64,000 nucleotides of DNA, taken from Ectopseudomonas alcaliphila. Lineage in GTDB: Bacteria > Pseudomonadota > Gammaproteobacteria > Pseudomonadales > Pseudomonadaceae. A program made the translations under genes and the position numbers. The DNA is taken from positions 248,001 to 312,000 of the forward strand of contig NZ_FNAE01000005.1 of assembly GCF_900101755.1 (NCBI RefSeq), in the 5' to 3' direction. Position 1 is the first letter of the stretch. Each line of letters opens with the position of its first letter. The notes beneath the pieces were generated by a model. The model was not told the origin of the DNA and did no database searches. It saw only the letters and a list, made by a program, of their open reading frames with translations. Positions 1 through 8,812 of this stretch are shown here, piece after piece.

Positions 1-20
1 AATTGTCAGCGTGACGGACG

Positions 21-599
21 TCAATCGCCGTGAAAGGCATATTCCGGCTTTTTCGGTACGTATGGACGAAAGAACGCCAGCATGGCGGCCAGATCGGCTT
101 GCTCGTCACCTGTCGGCTGGAAGGTCGGACCGATAACCACCCGCCGATTCTGATAATCCAGCGCGCCCAGCACTATGGGTACGCCCGCGCCCAGTGCGAT
201 ATGGTAGAAGCCCATCTTCCAGCGTTCGACCTTCTTGCGCGTGCCTTCGGGCGACAGCACCAGAATGAACTCGCCATGCTCGCGAAAGGCCTGAATGGCC
301 TGTTCGACGGTGTTCAACTGGCGATCCCGACGAATCGGGATACCGCCCCAGCTGCGCATCAGGCCTCCGAAGGGCCAGCGAAAGATGCTGTGCTTACCGA
401 ACCAGCGAGCGTTGAGACGTAGCACGAACTTCAGCGCAATGAAGATCACAAAGTCCCAATTGGACGTGTGGTGGGCGCCGATGGCGACGAACTTGTCGAG
501 CCTGGGCAACTGGCCCTCGATACGCCAGCCCATGAGTTTCAGCACGCTGCGCCCCAGCCATTGGACCGCAGGATTGGGCGGCAAGTAATTACCGGACAT
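21..599 (-). CDS. 1-acyl-sn-glycerol-3-phosphate acyltransferase family protein
   Basis: A 192-residue PlsC/LPLAT-type acyltransferase expected to transfer an acyl group to a lysophospholipid or similar acceptor at the inner membrane. Visible family motifs are the catalytic H-x4-D block (HTSNWD, about residues 44-49) and the acceptor-binding PEGTR block (about residue 117, SPEGTRKK). It is shorter than PlsC itself (about 240 residues) and lacks a long N-terminal membrane segment, as in the small Pseudomonas paralogues, so the substrate is not known. It is followed downstream by the left edge of the window and preceded by a REP pair that separates it from mutM. Family call is firm; the exact substrate is not. 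Confidence 0.85.
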   Translation of the reverse strand: MSGNYLPPNPAVQWLGRSVLKLMGWRIEGQLPRLDKFVAIGAHHTSNWDFVIFIALKFVLRLNARWFGKHSIFRWPFGGLMRSWGGIPIRRDRQLNTVEQAIQAFREHGEFILVLSPEGTRKKVERWKMGFYHIALGAGVPIVLGALDYQNRRVVIGPTFQPTGDEQADLAAMLAFFRPYVPKKPEYAFHGD

Positions 600-631
600 C
601 GGTCAACCTCGGTGTTTCTTGTTTTTATGCC

Positions 632-684
632 GTAGGGCGGGTGAAACCCGCCATTTGCATACCGGCGGGTTTCACCCGCCCTAG
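632..684. repeat. REP/BIME palindrome, GTAGGGCGGGT family
   Basis: Two inverted copies of a GTAGGGCGGGTGAAACCCGCC-like hairpin face each other across a short spacer, the layout of a bacterial interspersed mosaic element. The 5-prime GTAG tetranucleotide is typical of REP sequences mobilised by REP-associated tyrosine transposases. It lies between the acyltransferase gene and mutM. Related copies are at 25775-25839, 26456-26535, 34186-34239 and 49934-50097. Confidence 0.85.
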
Positions 685-714
685 GTCTCGCCCATCCGGC
701 GGATCGTCATCAGC

Positions 715-1527
715 TCAACGCTGGCACTTGGGACAGTAGACACTCGCGCGCTGGCCCAGCTTGACCTCACGCAGCGTAGTGCCGCAGACCTTGCAGAACT
801 CGCCGCCGCGCCCGTAGGCGAACAGCTCCTGCTGGAAGTAGCCGGGCTGACCATCGCCGCCGACGAAATCGCGCAGCGTGGTGCCACCACGCTCGATGGC
901 ATGAGCCAGGATGCGCTTGATCTCCTCGGCCAGGCGCAGGTAACGCGCCCGCGAAATCGCGCCTGCTTCGCGGCGCGGGTCGATACCGGCGGCGAACAGC
1001 GCTTCGGTGGCGTAGATGTTGCCGACGCCGACGACCACGGCGTTGTCCATGATGAAGGGCTTGACCGCCATGCTGCGCCCGCGCGACATCTGGAACAGAC
1101 GCTCACCATCGAACAGTCCACCCAGTGGCTCAGGACCGAGCTTGCTGAGCAGTTCGTGGCGCAGCGGGTCTTCGCTCCACAGCAGCGCGCCGAAACGCCG
1201 AGGATCGGTGTAACGCAGTGCCAGGCCGGACTCCAGTTCGATATCCACATGCTCATGCTTGGCTGCGGCCAGGCCGCACTCGACCAGGCGTAGGCTGCCG
1301 GACATGCCCAGATGGCCGATCAGACTGCCGACTTCGGCCTTGATCAACAGGTACTTGGCACGGCGCTCGACACACTCGATACGCTGGCCGGACAGGCGCA
1401 CGTCCAGGTCCTCGGGAATGGGCCAGCGCAGACGGCGCTCACGCACGATCACGCGGCTGACGCGCTGCCCCTCGAGATAGGGGGCGATCCCGCGGCGGGT
1501 AGTTTCGACTTCGGGTAATTCAGGCAT
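715..1527 (-). CDS. mutM: Formamidopyrimidine-DNA glycosylase (Fpg/MutM)
   Basis: A 270-residue base-excision-repair enzyme that removes 8-oxoguanine and formamidopyrimidines and cleaves the resulting abasic site. The protein starts MPELPEVE, giving the N-terminal proline nucleophile (Pro2 after Met removal) and catalytic Glu3. It ends with the family zinc finger (CKVCG ... CPKCQR, about residues 245-269). Length matches the family. It reads leftward from its own ATG, next to the divergent-facing space before an HDOD gene. Nothing unusual is seen. Confidence 0.97.
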   Translation of the reverse strand: MPELPEVETTRRGIAPYLEGQRVSRVIVRERRLRWPIPEDLDVRLSGQRIECVERRAKYLLIKAEVGSLIGHLGMSGSLRLVECGLAAAKHEHVDIELESGLALRYTDPRRFGALLWSEDPLRHELLSKLGPEPLGGLFDGERLFQMSRGRSMAVKPFIMDNAVVVGVGNIYATEALFAAGIDPRREAGAISRARYLRLAEEIKRILAHAIERGGTTLRDFVGGDGQPGYFQQELFAYGRGGEFCKVCGTTLREVKLGQRASVYCPKCQR

Positions 1528-1587
1528 GGCAATAAGACAGGAAAACGGCGGTGCGCCACCTTAGCAGGAGCCGCGCGGCGAGCGGTA

Positions 1588-1604
1588 GGGTAAGCCGCTT
1601 ACCC
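1588..1604. repeat. Short perfect palindrome
   Basis: GGGTAAGC and GCTTACCC are separated by a single C in the 110-bp space between mutM and the HDOD gene. The loop is too short for a good RNA hairpin, so a DNA-binding site is more plausible than a terminator. Function is unknown. Confidence 0.4.
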
Positions 1605-1638
1605 GATCACCTGCACGGCGGCGCAACCGCATGAAGAC

Positions 1639-2505
1639 TCAGAGCACAGCCAGGTCACGGATGCTTTCGCGCAGGTTCTCGAAGTCGTACTCCGACAACC
1701 CCAGATACTCGAGAATCGGCTGCGCGATGTGCTGCCACTCCATGTCGATGGCCTGCCCGCCCTGCACGCGATGCGTCTCGCAGATATGCTCGGCCATCTT
1801 GAGAATGCCCAGCAGCGTCTTCAACTGAGCGTCACGCCCCGAGTCATCGCTGAAGATCGACAAGGCGTTGTGATGGTTGGCAATGACCTCGCAGAGATGC
1901 TCCGGCAGACGCCAGGAACGCGCGGTGAAATAGCCGACCACGGCATGATTGGTGGTCAGCAGACGGTTCTCGGTGTCGACCACCCGGCGTTCTTCATTGG
2001 CACTGGCGTAGGCCTCCTCCAGCACCTGCATGTAGTTAGGGAAGCGCTTGAGCATCAGCGGAATGCCGCAGTCGTGGAACAGTCCCAGACTGTAGGCTTC
2101 GTCGGGCGAGTGATAACCGAGGCGCTTGGCCAGGGTCAGACAGGTCATCGCCACATCCTGGGCACTGTCCCAGAAGCGGTTGAGCACCAGGATCGCTTCG
2201 TCGGTCAGCTCGCCTTTGATCGACTGAGCATTGATCAGGTTGATCACCGTGTTGCAGCCCATCAGATTGACCGCCTGCTGGATCGAAGCGATGCGGTTGG
2301 CCAGACCGAAGTGCGGTGAGTTGACGATTTTCAGCAGCGCGCCGGACAGCCCTGGGTCCTGGCTGATCAGCTTGGCGATGCTGCGCAGATCGGGGCTGGG
2401 CATGATCTGCTCCATCTGCAGATCGACCATGATCTGCGGTTGCGGCGGTACGCTGATCCCCTGCAGGACTTGCTGGATCTGTTCGGCGGTAAGTTCGTAG
2501 GTCAT
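1639..2505 (-). CDS. HDOD domain-containing protein
   Basis: A 288-residue protein made largely of one HDOD domain (about residues 20-220), a degenerate HD-like fold found in bacterial signalling proteins. The start at 2505 (MTYELTAEQ) is chosen because upstream in-frame codons read through the divergent rlmI gene with no family similarity. The HDOD core contains the conserved region KLISQDPGLSGALLKIVNS and the later FHDCGIPLML segment, where the metal-binding His/Asp set of a true HD phosphohydrolase is incomplete. HDOD proteins usually act as regulators or adaptors in stress, motility or second-messenger signalling; the partner here is unknown. Confidence 0.85.
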   Translation of the reverse strand: MTYELTAEQIQQVLQGISVPPQPQIMVDLQMEQIMPSPDLRSIAKLISQDPGLSGALLKIVNSPHFGLANRIASIQQAVNLMGCNTVINLINAQSIKGELTDEAILVLNRFWDSAQDVAMTCLTLAKRLGYHSPDEAYSLGLFHDCGIPLMLKRFPNYMQVLEEAYASANEERRVVDTENRLLTTNHAVVGYFTARSWRLPEHLCEVIANHHNALSIFSDDSGRDAQLKTLLGILKMAEHICETHRVQGGQAIDMEWQHIAQPILEYLGLSEYDFENLRESIRDLAVL

Positions 2506-2607
2506 GAAGGAGGGATCGTGCAGGGTGAGAAGTAGCGCACAGTCTAGCCAAAGCACAGGCAAGCCCGCAGTCGACTTTTGTAACCGCCGGCCCGGCGTGC
2601 AAACCGC

Positions 2608-2613
2608 TATAAT
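2608..2613 (+). promoter_or_regulatory. Putative -10 box upstream of rlmI
   Basis: A perfect TATAAT preceded by GC lies 31 bp before the rlmI start codon. No good -35 hexamer is seen at 17 bp, so the promoter may be weak or activator-dependent. Confidence 0.45.
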
Positions 2614-2643
2614 CCCGCTCTTTTCCCCGCGGAGCCCGAACTC

Positions 2644-3843
2644 ATGTCTTCCCTGCCCAGTCTGCGCCTGAAAGCCAACGCCGACCGACGCCTGCGCGCC
2701 GGCCACCTGTGGGTGTACAGCAACGAGATCGATGTCGCCGCCACCCCGTTGCATGGTTTTGTCGCCGGTGACCAGGCCGTTCTAGAAGCGGCCGGCGGCA
2801 AGCCGCTGGGCATCGTCGCCATGAGTCCGAACAACCTGATCTGCGCGCGCCTGCTGTCGCGCGACGTCAAGCACGTGCTGGACAAATCCCTGCTGGTGCA
2901 CCGCCTCAACGTCTGCCTGTCGCTGCGCGAGCGTCTGTTCGACAAGCCCTGCTACCGCCTGGTGTACGGCGACTCCGACCTGCTGCCGGGGCTGGTGGTC
3001 GACCGCTTCTTCGACATTCTGGTGGTGCAACTGGCATCGGCCACCATGGAGGCGCACAAGGACGACGTGCTCGCCGCCCTGATCCAGGTGTGCAAACCCA
3101 GCGGCATCCTGTTCAAGAACGACTCCAGCGCGCGCGACGCCGAAGGCCTCCAGCGCTATGTGGCGACCGCCTACGGCGAGGTGCCGGAGTGGGTAGCGCT
3201 GGAAGAGAACGGCGTGAAATTCGAGGCCCCGGTGATCGAAGGCCAGAAGACCGGCTGGTTCTATGACCACCGCATGAACCGCGCACGCCTGGCGCCCTAC
3301 GTCAAAGGCAAGCGCGTGCTCGACCTGTTCAGCTATATCGGCGGCTGGGGTGTGCAGGCCGCGGCCTTCGGCGCCAGCGAAGTGTTCTGCGTGGACGCCT
3401 CCGGTTTCGCCCTCGACGGCGTGGAACGCAACGCCACGCTCAACGGTTTCGCCGAAAAGGTCACTTGCGTCGAAGGTGACGTGTTCGCCGCCCTGCGCGA
3501 ACTCAAATCCGCCGAAGAACGCTTCGACGTGGTGATCGCCGACCCACCCGCCTTCATCAAGCGCAAGAAGGACATCAAGAACGGCGAGGCGGCCTATCGG
3601 CGACTCAATGAAACCGCCATGCGCCTGCTGAACAAGGACGGCATCCTGGTCAGCGCCAGTTGCTCCATGCACCTGGAGGAAGACAACCTGCAGAACATCC
3701 TGCTGACCAGCGCCCGTCATCTGGATCGCAACATTCAACTGCTCGAGCGCGGCGCCCAGGGCCCGGATCACCCAGTGCACCCGGCGATCAACGAGACCCG
3801 CTACATCAAGAGCCTGACCGTGCGCCTGCTGCCCAACAGTTGA
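2644..3843 (+). CDS. rlmI: 23S rRNA (cytosine(1962)-C(5))-methyltransferase RlmI-type
   Basis: A 399-residue class I SAM-dependent RNA methyltransferase of the RlmI/YccW family (E. coli RlmI is 396 residues), expected to make m5C1962 in 23S rRNA. An N-terminal PUA-like RNA-binding domain (about residues 1-80, LKANADRRLRAGHLWVYSNE) is followed by a linker and a Rossmann methyltransferase domain with the SAM loop VLDLFSYIGGWG, the DPPAFIKRKKD motif and the cysteine-bearing SCSMHLEE segment. It is divergent from the HDOD gene and ends just before a hairpin terminator. Confidence 0.93.
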   Translation: MSSLPSLRLKANADRRLRAGHLWVYSNEIDVAATPLHGFVAGDQAVLEAAGGKPLGIVAMSPNNLICARLLSRDVKHVLDKSLLVHRLNVCLSLRERLFDKPCYRLVYGDSDLLPGLVVDRFFDILVVQLASATMEAHKDDVLAALIQVCKPSGILFKNDSSARDAEGLQRYVATAYGEVPEWVALEENGVKFEAPVIEGQKTGWFYDHRMNRARLAPYVKGKRVLDLFSYIGGWGVQAAAFGASEVFCVDASGFALDGVERNATLNGFAEKVTCVEGDVFAALRELKSAEERFDVVIADPPAFIKRKKDIKNGEAAYRRLNETAMRLLNKDGILVSASCSMHLEEDNLQNILLTSARHLDRNIQLLERGAQGPDHPVHPAINETRYIKSLTVRLLPNS

Positions 3844-3850
3844 GCAACCT

Positions 3851-3890
3851 GCACCTGCCGAGTGCGTTTCGGCAGGTGCCTCTTCCTTCT
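3851..3890 (+). terminator. Rho-independent-like terminator after rlmI
   Basis: GCACCTGCCGA and its complement TCGGCAGGTGC form a strong stem around a short loop, followed by a pyrimidine-rich CTCTTCCTTCT tract, directly after the rlmI stop codon. The remaining roughly 220 bp to the next gene show no clear promoter. Confidence 0.7.
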
Positions 3891-4111
3891 CTGGCTGTTA
3901 CCTCCCCCCACACCTGCCTCGCATCTCGCCCAGCATCGACTAGGCTTGAGCCTGCATAGCAGAGCGCTATCAGCGATTCAGTCGTCATCTGGCTTGCTTA
4001 TTGCTTTTGGCTATCGACATAACGAACGTCTCCCACGAAGGGGGCGAATCGACTCAGAAGTTGGAGGCTTGGCCACGAGCTGACTCCATATTGCGGATAG
4101 CGGGGAGGACT

Positions 4112-5230
4112 ATGACTGCGCAAGCTGGGAACGACGCGTTCCTGCGATTCACCAACGTCAAGAAGACCTACGATCACAAGACCCTGGTGGTCAAGGACTT
4201 CAACCTCAACGTGGCCAAGGGCGAATTCATCACCCTGCTCGGCCCCTCCGGTTCAGGCAAGACCACCTGCCTGATGATGCTCGCCGGCTTCGAAGACGTG
4301 ACCAGCGGCGAGATCCTGATCAACGGCCGCAACGTCACCAGCATCGCCCCCTACGCCCGCAACATCGGCATGGTCTTCCAGCAGTACGCGCTGTTCCCGC
4401 ATATGACCATCCGCGAGAACCTGGCCTACCCGCTGAAGATTCGCAAATTGCCCAAGGACGAGATTCGCGCCAAGGTCGAGGACTACCTCGCCCTGGTCGA
4501 ACTGCAGGCCTTTGGCGGACGCTACCCCGGCCAGCTCTCCGGCGGCCAGCGCCAGCGCGTGGCCCTGGCCCGAGCGCTGATCTTCGCTCCGGACATCGTA
4601 CTGATGGACGAGCCGCTCGGCGCCTTGGACAAGAAGCTGCGTGAGCAAATGCAGTTCGAGATCAAGCGCCTGCACGAGCAGCTCGGCTTCACCGTGATCT
4701 ACGTGACCCACGACCAGACCGAAGCGCTGACCATGAGCGACCGCATCGCCGTGTTCAACAACGGCGTGGTGCAGCAATGCGCGGCGCCGCACGTGCTCTA
4801 CGAACGCCCGGCCAACATGTTCGTCGCCGACTTCATCGGCGAGAGCAACAAGCTGCCCGGCGTGATCGAGGCGGTCGAGGCTGATCGCGTCCAGGTGCGT
4901 CTCGACGATGGCGGCCTGGTCAGCACACTGAAGGCCAACTGCACTGAAGTCGGCCAAGCCACCACGGTGTCGGTACGCCCGGAGAAGCTCAACTTCACCG
5001 CCCGACTCGGCGCCAGCAGCAACCAGGTCAAGGCCCGCTTCGTCACCCGCCACTACGTCGGCGAATACATCCGCTACCACTTCGAGACCGCCAGCGGCAG
5101 CGAGTTGGTGGTGAAGAATCTGAACGACAGTTCAGCCCCGCAACTCAGCGCTCAGGAAGAGATCGCCCTCGCCTGGCTGCCGGAAGACAGCCAGGCCCTG
5201 GACCGATCGGAAGTGCCGAAGACGCTCTGA
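4112..5230 (+). CDS. ABC transporter ATP-binding protein, spermidine/putrescine type
   Basis: A 372-residue PotA-like ATPase energising uptake of a polyamine or related cationic compound. It has Walker A (GPSGSGKTT), the signature LSGGQRQRVALARAL, Walker B (IVLMDEPLGALD), the switch histidine region (YVTHDQTEA) and a C-terminal TOBE-like domain (about residues 280-370). The start at 4112 is chosen because GGGGAGGA lies 4-10 bp upstream; the frame stays open further upstream but without family sequence. It is the first of four genes in the order ATPase, binding protein, permease, permease. The real substrate cannot be read from sequence. Confidence 0.92.
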   Translation: MTAQAGNDAFLRFTNVKKTYDHKTLVVKDFNLNVAKGEFITLLGPSGSGKTTCLMMLAGFEDVTSGEILINGRNVTSIAPYARNIGMVFQQYALFPHMTIRENLAYPLKIRKLPKDEIRAKVEDYLALVELQAFGGRYPGQLSGGQRQRVALARALIFAPDIVLMDEPLGALDKKLREQMQFEIKRLHEQLGFTVIYVTHDQTEALTMSDRIAVFNNGVVQQCAAPHVLYERPANMFVADFIGESNKLPGVIEAVEADRVQVRLDDGGLVSTLKANCTEVGQATTVSVRPEKLNFTARLGASSNQVKARFVTRHYVGEYIRYHFETASGSELVVKNLNDSSAPQLSAQEEIALAWLPEDSQALDRSEVPKTL

Positions 5231-5264
5231 CCCCACAACTAGTAGAAGCAAATGGAGCACAGCA

Positions 5265-6338
5265 ATGGCTAGATCACTGACTACCAGCTTTTCCACCTTC
5301 GCCCTGGTGGCGGCATTGGGACTCACAGCGGGCAACGCCACGGCCCAGGACAGCCTCACCGTGGTGTCCTGGGGCGGTGCCTATGGCGCGGCGCAAAAGA
5401 AACACGTCATCGATCCGTACCAGTCAGAGTCCGGGGTCAAGGTGCTATTCGAGGATTACTCGGGCGGCGTCGCCGAAATCAAGGCCCAGGTCGAGTCCGG
5501 CAACATTCAGTGGGACGTGGTCGACTTCGAAGTGATCGACCTCGAGCGCGCCTGCTCCGAAGGCCTGCTGGAAACCCTCGACCACAGCGTGCTGCCGGCC
5601 GGCATCGATGGCACCCCGGCCGCTCAGGACTTCATTCCCGAAGCACTGGCCAGCGAGTGCGCAGTGGGCAACATCGTCTGGTCCGTAGTGTTCGCCTACA
5701 ACCAGAACACCATCGGCGGCACCAAGGCAGCCAGCATTGGCGACTTCTTCGACACCAGCAAGATTCCGGGCAAGCGCGCCATGCGCAAGCGCCCGCAGGT
5801 GAACATGGAATGGGCACTGATGGCCGACGGCGTCGCGCCTGAGGAAGTCTATGAAGTGCTGGCCACCCCGGAAGGCCAGCAACGCGCCTTCGACAAGCTG
5901 GCCAGCATCAAGAAGGACATCGTCTGGTTCGACTCCTGGTCGCAAGCGCCGCAATTGCTCAATGACGGCGGCGCGGTACTGGTGCAATCGGCTAACGGCC
6001 GCTTCTACGACGCCATCGTGCAGGAGAAGAAACCCTTCGAGATCGTATGGGACGGCCACGTCTACGACCTCGACGCCTGGGCCATCGTCAAGGGCACCAA
6101 GAAGAAGGACCTGGCCATGGAGTTCATCAAGTACGCCACCGGCTCCAAGCCCCTGGCTGGCATGCCGGACGTGGCCTACGGCCCGACCCGCAAGTCGTCC
6201 ATGCCACTGGCCGACCAGAGTGCGACGCCGCACCTGCCGACCGCTCACCTGGACAAGGGCATCCAGGCCGGCTCCGAGTTCTGGGCTGACTATGGCGAGT
6301 CGCTGGGTGAGAAATTCAACGAGTGGCTGTTGAAGTAA
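5265..6338 (+). CDS. ABC transporter substrate-binding protein, PotD-like
   Basis: A 357-residue periplasmic solute-binding protein. A signal peptide (about residues 1-27, cleaved after NATA) precedes a type II binding fold beginning DSLTVVSWGGAYGAAQ, a start shared by PotD/PotF-like proteins. It lies 34 bp after the ATPase gene, and a Shine-Dalgarno AATGGAG precedes the start. It should capture the ligand and deliver it to the two downstream permeases. Acidic and aromatic residues typical of polyamine pockets are present (VVDFEVIDLE, WFDSW), but ligand identity is inferred only from the family. Confidence 0.9.
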   Translation: MARSLTTSFSTFALVAALGLTAGNATAQDSLTVVSWGGAYGAAQKKHVIDPYQSESGVKVLFEDYSGGVAEIKAQVESGNIQWDVVDFEVIDLERACSEGLLETLDHSVLPAGIDGTPAAQDFIPEALASECAVGNIVWSVVFAYNQNTIGGTKAASIGDFFDTSKIPGKRAMRKRPQVNMEWALMADGVAPEEVYEVLATPEGQQRAFDKLASIKKDIVWFDSWSQAPQLLNDGGAVLVQSANGRFYDAIVQEKKPFEIVWDGHVYDLDAWAIVKGTKKKDLAMEFIKYATGSKPLAGMPDVAYGPTRKSSMPLADQSATPHLPTAHLDKGIQAGSEFWADYGESLGEKFNEWLLK

Positions 6339-6368
6339 GCACCACCCCCTCCCCACGGGCCACCTGTG

Positions 6369-6410
6369 TGAGGCGCTTCAGCGGCGACGGTCGCGGCTGA
6401 AGCCCCTCCC
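6369..6410. repeat. Degenerate REP-like inverted repeat within the transporter operon
   Basis: GAGGCGCTTCAGCGGCGA and TCGCGGCTGAAGCCCCTC are imperfect inverted copies related to the GTAGGAGCGGCTTCAGCCGCGA family seen at 19427-19506 and 33577-33652. It sits between the binding protein and the first permease gene, where a hairpin could lower expression of the downstream genes relative to the binding protein. Confidence 0.55.
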
Positions 6411-6458
6411 ACGGGTACCGAGGTCCAACGGAGGAGGGACTGATCCCGGAGTAATGTC

Positions 6459-7694
6459 TTGACCTCTCTCACCACCAGCGAAGCCGGCCAAGCCGCCAGC
6501 GCCCGTCGCAAGAAACGCCTCGCCGCCTTTCTCTTCGTGGTGCCGCTGCTGCTGTTCATCATCGTCACCTTCGTCGCCCCGATTGGCAGCATGCTGTGGC
6601 GCAGCGTGCATCACCCGACCGTGGCCGAGCTGATTCCCCTGACCCTGGCCGAACTCGAGCGCTGGGACGATCACAAGCAATTGCCCGACGAACGCACGCT
6701 GAGCGTATTCGTCGACGAACTGCACGCCCTCGACAAACAGCGCCTGTCCGGCAAGCTGTCCGAGGAGTTCAACCGCGCCTTCACCGGCATGTCCAGCGTG
6801 GTCAAATCCACCGCGCGGCGCATCGGCCGGATGGATGCCGAAACGCTGCCGTCCGAGGGGGTCGAAGCCCTGCTCGCCAGCCACCGCAACTGGAGCAGAC
6901 CGGAGCTGTGGTATGCCATCGAGCGCGCCGGCAAGGTCTACACCTACGATTACTACCTGACTGCCCTGGACCTGGAGATGCACCCCGACGATGGCATCCA
7001 GGTGCGCCAGGACACGCAGATCTATCTACAGTTGTACTCCAAGACCCTGAACATGGCGCTGGTCATCACCCTGCTCTGCGCCCTGCTCGGCTACCCGCTG
7101 GCCTACTACCTCGCCGGCCTGCCGTCGAACCGCGCCAATCTGCTGCTGGTGCTGGTGTTGCTGCCGTTCTGGACCTCGCTGCTGGTGCGCACCACCTCAT
7201 GGATCGCGTTGCTGCAGACCAACGGCGTGATCAATTCCACCCTCATGGGCATCGGTCTGATCAGTCAGCCCTTCGAGATGCTCTACACCTCGTTCGCCAC
7301 TGTCGTAGCGATGACCCACATCCTGCTGCCATTCATGATCCTGCCGCTGTACAGCGTGATGCGCGGCATCGACCCCAGCTACATGCGCGCAGCGCTCAGC
7401 CTCGGCGACAAACCGATCCCGGCGTTCGCCCGCATCTACTTCCCGATGACGTTGCCCGGGCTCAGCGCCGGGGCGCTGCTGGTGTTCATCATCTCCGTGG
7501 GTTACTACATCACCCCGGCGCTGGTCGGTGGTACCGACGGGCAGATGATCAGCAACATCATCGCTTTCCACATGCAGCGCTCGAACAACTGGGAGCTGGC
7601 CGCCGCGCTGGGCTCGCTGCTGCTCGGGCTGATCCTGTTGCTGTACTGGGTGTACGACCGCTTCGTCGGCGCCAGCAATATCAAGTTGGGATGA
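6459..7694 (+). CDS. ABC transporter permease, PotB-like, with large periplasmic insert
   Basis: A 411-residue inner-membrane permease. The start is a TTG at 6459 with GGAG 7 bp upstream; the nearby ATG at 6454 reads only ATG-TCT-TGA. Transmembrane segment 1 (about residues 27-48) is followed by an unusual hydrophilic stretch of about 130 residues (50-185) before the five-helix permease core. PotB proteins are usually 275-315 residues, so this insert explains the extra length. The EAA-like loop, contacting the ATPase, lies around MRAALSLGDKPIPAFARIYFP. It works with the adjacent permease to form the translocation channel. Confidence 0.9.
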   Translation: MTSLTTSEAGQAASARRKKRLAAFLFVVPLLLFIIVTFVAPIGSMLWRSVHHPTVAELIPLTLAELERWDDHKQLPDERTLSVFVDELHALDKQRLSGKLSEEFNRAFTGMSSVVKSTARRIGRMDAETLPSEGVEALLASHRNWSRPELWYAIERAGKVYTYDYYLTALDLEMHPDDGIQVRQDTQIYLQLYSKTLNMALVITLLCALLGYPLAYYLAGLPSNRANLLLVLVLLPFWTSLLVRTTSWIALLQTNGVINSTLMGIGLISQPFEMLYTSFATVVAMTHILLPFMILPLYSVMRGIDPSYMRAALSLGDKPIPAFARIYFPMTLPGLSAGALLVFIISVGYYITPALVGGTDGQMISNIIAFHMQRSNNWELAAALGSLLLGLILLLYWVYDRFVGASNIKLG

Positions 7695-7726
7695 ATATGT
7701 CCGCATCAGCATCGCAGCATAACGGC

Positions 7727-7788
7727 GTAGCCCGGATGCAATCCGGGAAACCCGCCACCTTTCCTTCCCCGGACTGCGTCCGGGCTAC
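7727..7788. repeat. REP/BIME palindrome, GTAGCCCGGATG family
   Basis: GTAGCCCGGATGCAATCCGG and an inverted partner (CCGGACTGCGTCCGGGCTAC) face each other between the two permease genes of the transporter operon. Related copies occur at 29828-29848, 33686-33706, 36655-36714, 46182-46230 and, in variant form, 57819-57872. Confidence 0.9.
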
Positions 7789-7827
7789 AGGCGGCAGCCG
7801 CCGTCCCCTCGATCCGGGCTCGGCGCT

Positions 7828-8682
7828 ATGAAGATCCCCGCCTACTACGGTTTCTGGCACCACCTCGGCAGCTGGCTGCTCAAGGTCAGCTCCTGGCTGG
7901 TGCTGCTGTTCCTGATCCTGCCGATCCTGGTGATCGTGCCGCTGTCGTTCAACGCCGAGCCGTTCTTCAGCTTCACCGAGGGCATGCTCACGCTGGACCC
8001 CGAGGCCTACTCGCTGCGCTGGTACCGGGAGATCTTCAACGATCCGAAGTGGATACTGGCGATCAAGAACAGCTTCTTCATCGGCATCCTTTCCACCATT
8101 CTTGCCACCGTGCTGGGCACTTGCGCCGCCGTGGGCCTGGCACGCGACGAGATGCCGTTTCGCCGCTTCATCACCGCCCTGCTGCTGTCGCCGATGATCG
8201 TGCCGCTGATCATCACCGCGGCCGGCATGTTCTTCTTCTACTCCAACCTCGGCCTGGCCGGCGGCTACCTGGGTGTGATCCTGGCCCACGCGGCGCTTGG
8301 CACGCCCTTCGTCATCATCACCGTCACCGCCACGCTCACCGGCTTCGACTACAGCCTGGCACGCGCGGCACTGAATCTCGGCGCCACGCCAATACGCGTG
8401 TTCTTCGATGTGATCATGCCGCTTATCCGCCCAGGGGTGATTTCCGGCGCGCTGTTCGCCTTCATCACCTCGTTCGATGAGGTGGTGGTCATCCTGTTCA
8501 TGGCCGGCCCGCAGCAACGCACCATCCCACGGCAGATGTTCTCGGGCCTGCGCGAGCAGATCAACCCGAGCATCCTGGCCATCGCCACCCTGCTGATCCT
8601 GGTGTCCATCGCGCTTTTGGTAACCATCGAACTGCTGCGGCGTCGCGCCGAGCGGTTGCGCGGCATCGAAATTCCGCATTAG
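7828..8682 (+). CDS. ABC transporter permease, PotC-like
   Basis: A 284-residue inner-membrane permease with about six transmembrane segments, normal length for PotC. The binding-protein-dependent transport loop is visible at about residues 175-200 (LARAALNLGATPIRVFFDVIMPLI). It completes the transporter encoded from 4112 onward. The gap from the upstream permease (133 bp) is filled by a REP pair, so the operon has been stretched by repeat insertion rather than interrupted by a gene. Confidence 0.92.
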   Translation: MKIPAYYGFWHHLGSWLLKVSSWLVLLFLILPILVIVPLSFNAEPFFSFTEGMLTLDPEAYSLRWYREIFNDPKWILAIKNSFFIGILSTILATVLGTCAAVGLARDEMPFRRFITALLLSPMIVPLIITAAGMFFFYSNLGLAGGYLGVILAHAALGTPFVIITVTATLTGFDYSLARAALNLGATPIRVFFDVIMPLIRPGVISGALFAFITSFDEVVVILFMAGPQQRTIPRQMFSGLREQINPSILAIATLLILVSIALLVTIELLRRRAERLRGIEIPH

Positions 8683-8812
8683 AAGCCCGCCCCGCAGGGG
8701 CGGTGCATGACGCAGAACGCGTCACGCTGTTCGTCTAAAGTGCATCGCCGGTATCATCGGGCAACGGCCCGCCCCGCCTATCCACCAGCTTCGAGCGCGA
8801 TACGCCCTGACC

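Noticed and set aside
3900..4110. Riboswitch or leader RNA before the transporter operon
   Set aside because: No conserved aptamer-like pairing or terminator/antiterminator alternative could be seen in this roughly 210-bp stretch.
8690..8704. Terminator after the transporter operon
   Set aside because: CGCCCC/GGGGCG can pair but the stem is only 6 bp with a 3-nt loop and no U-run.
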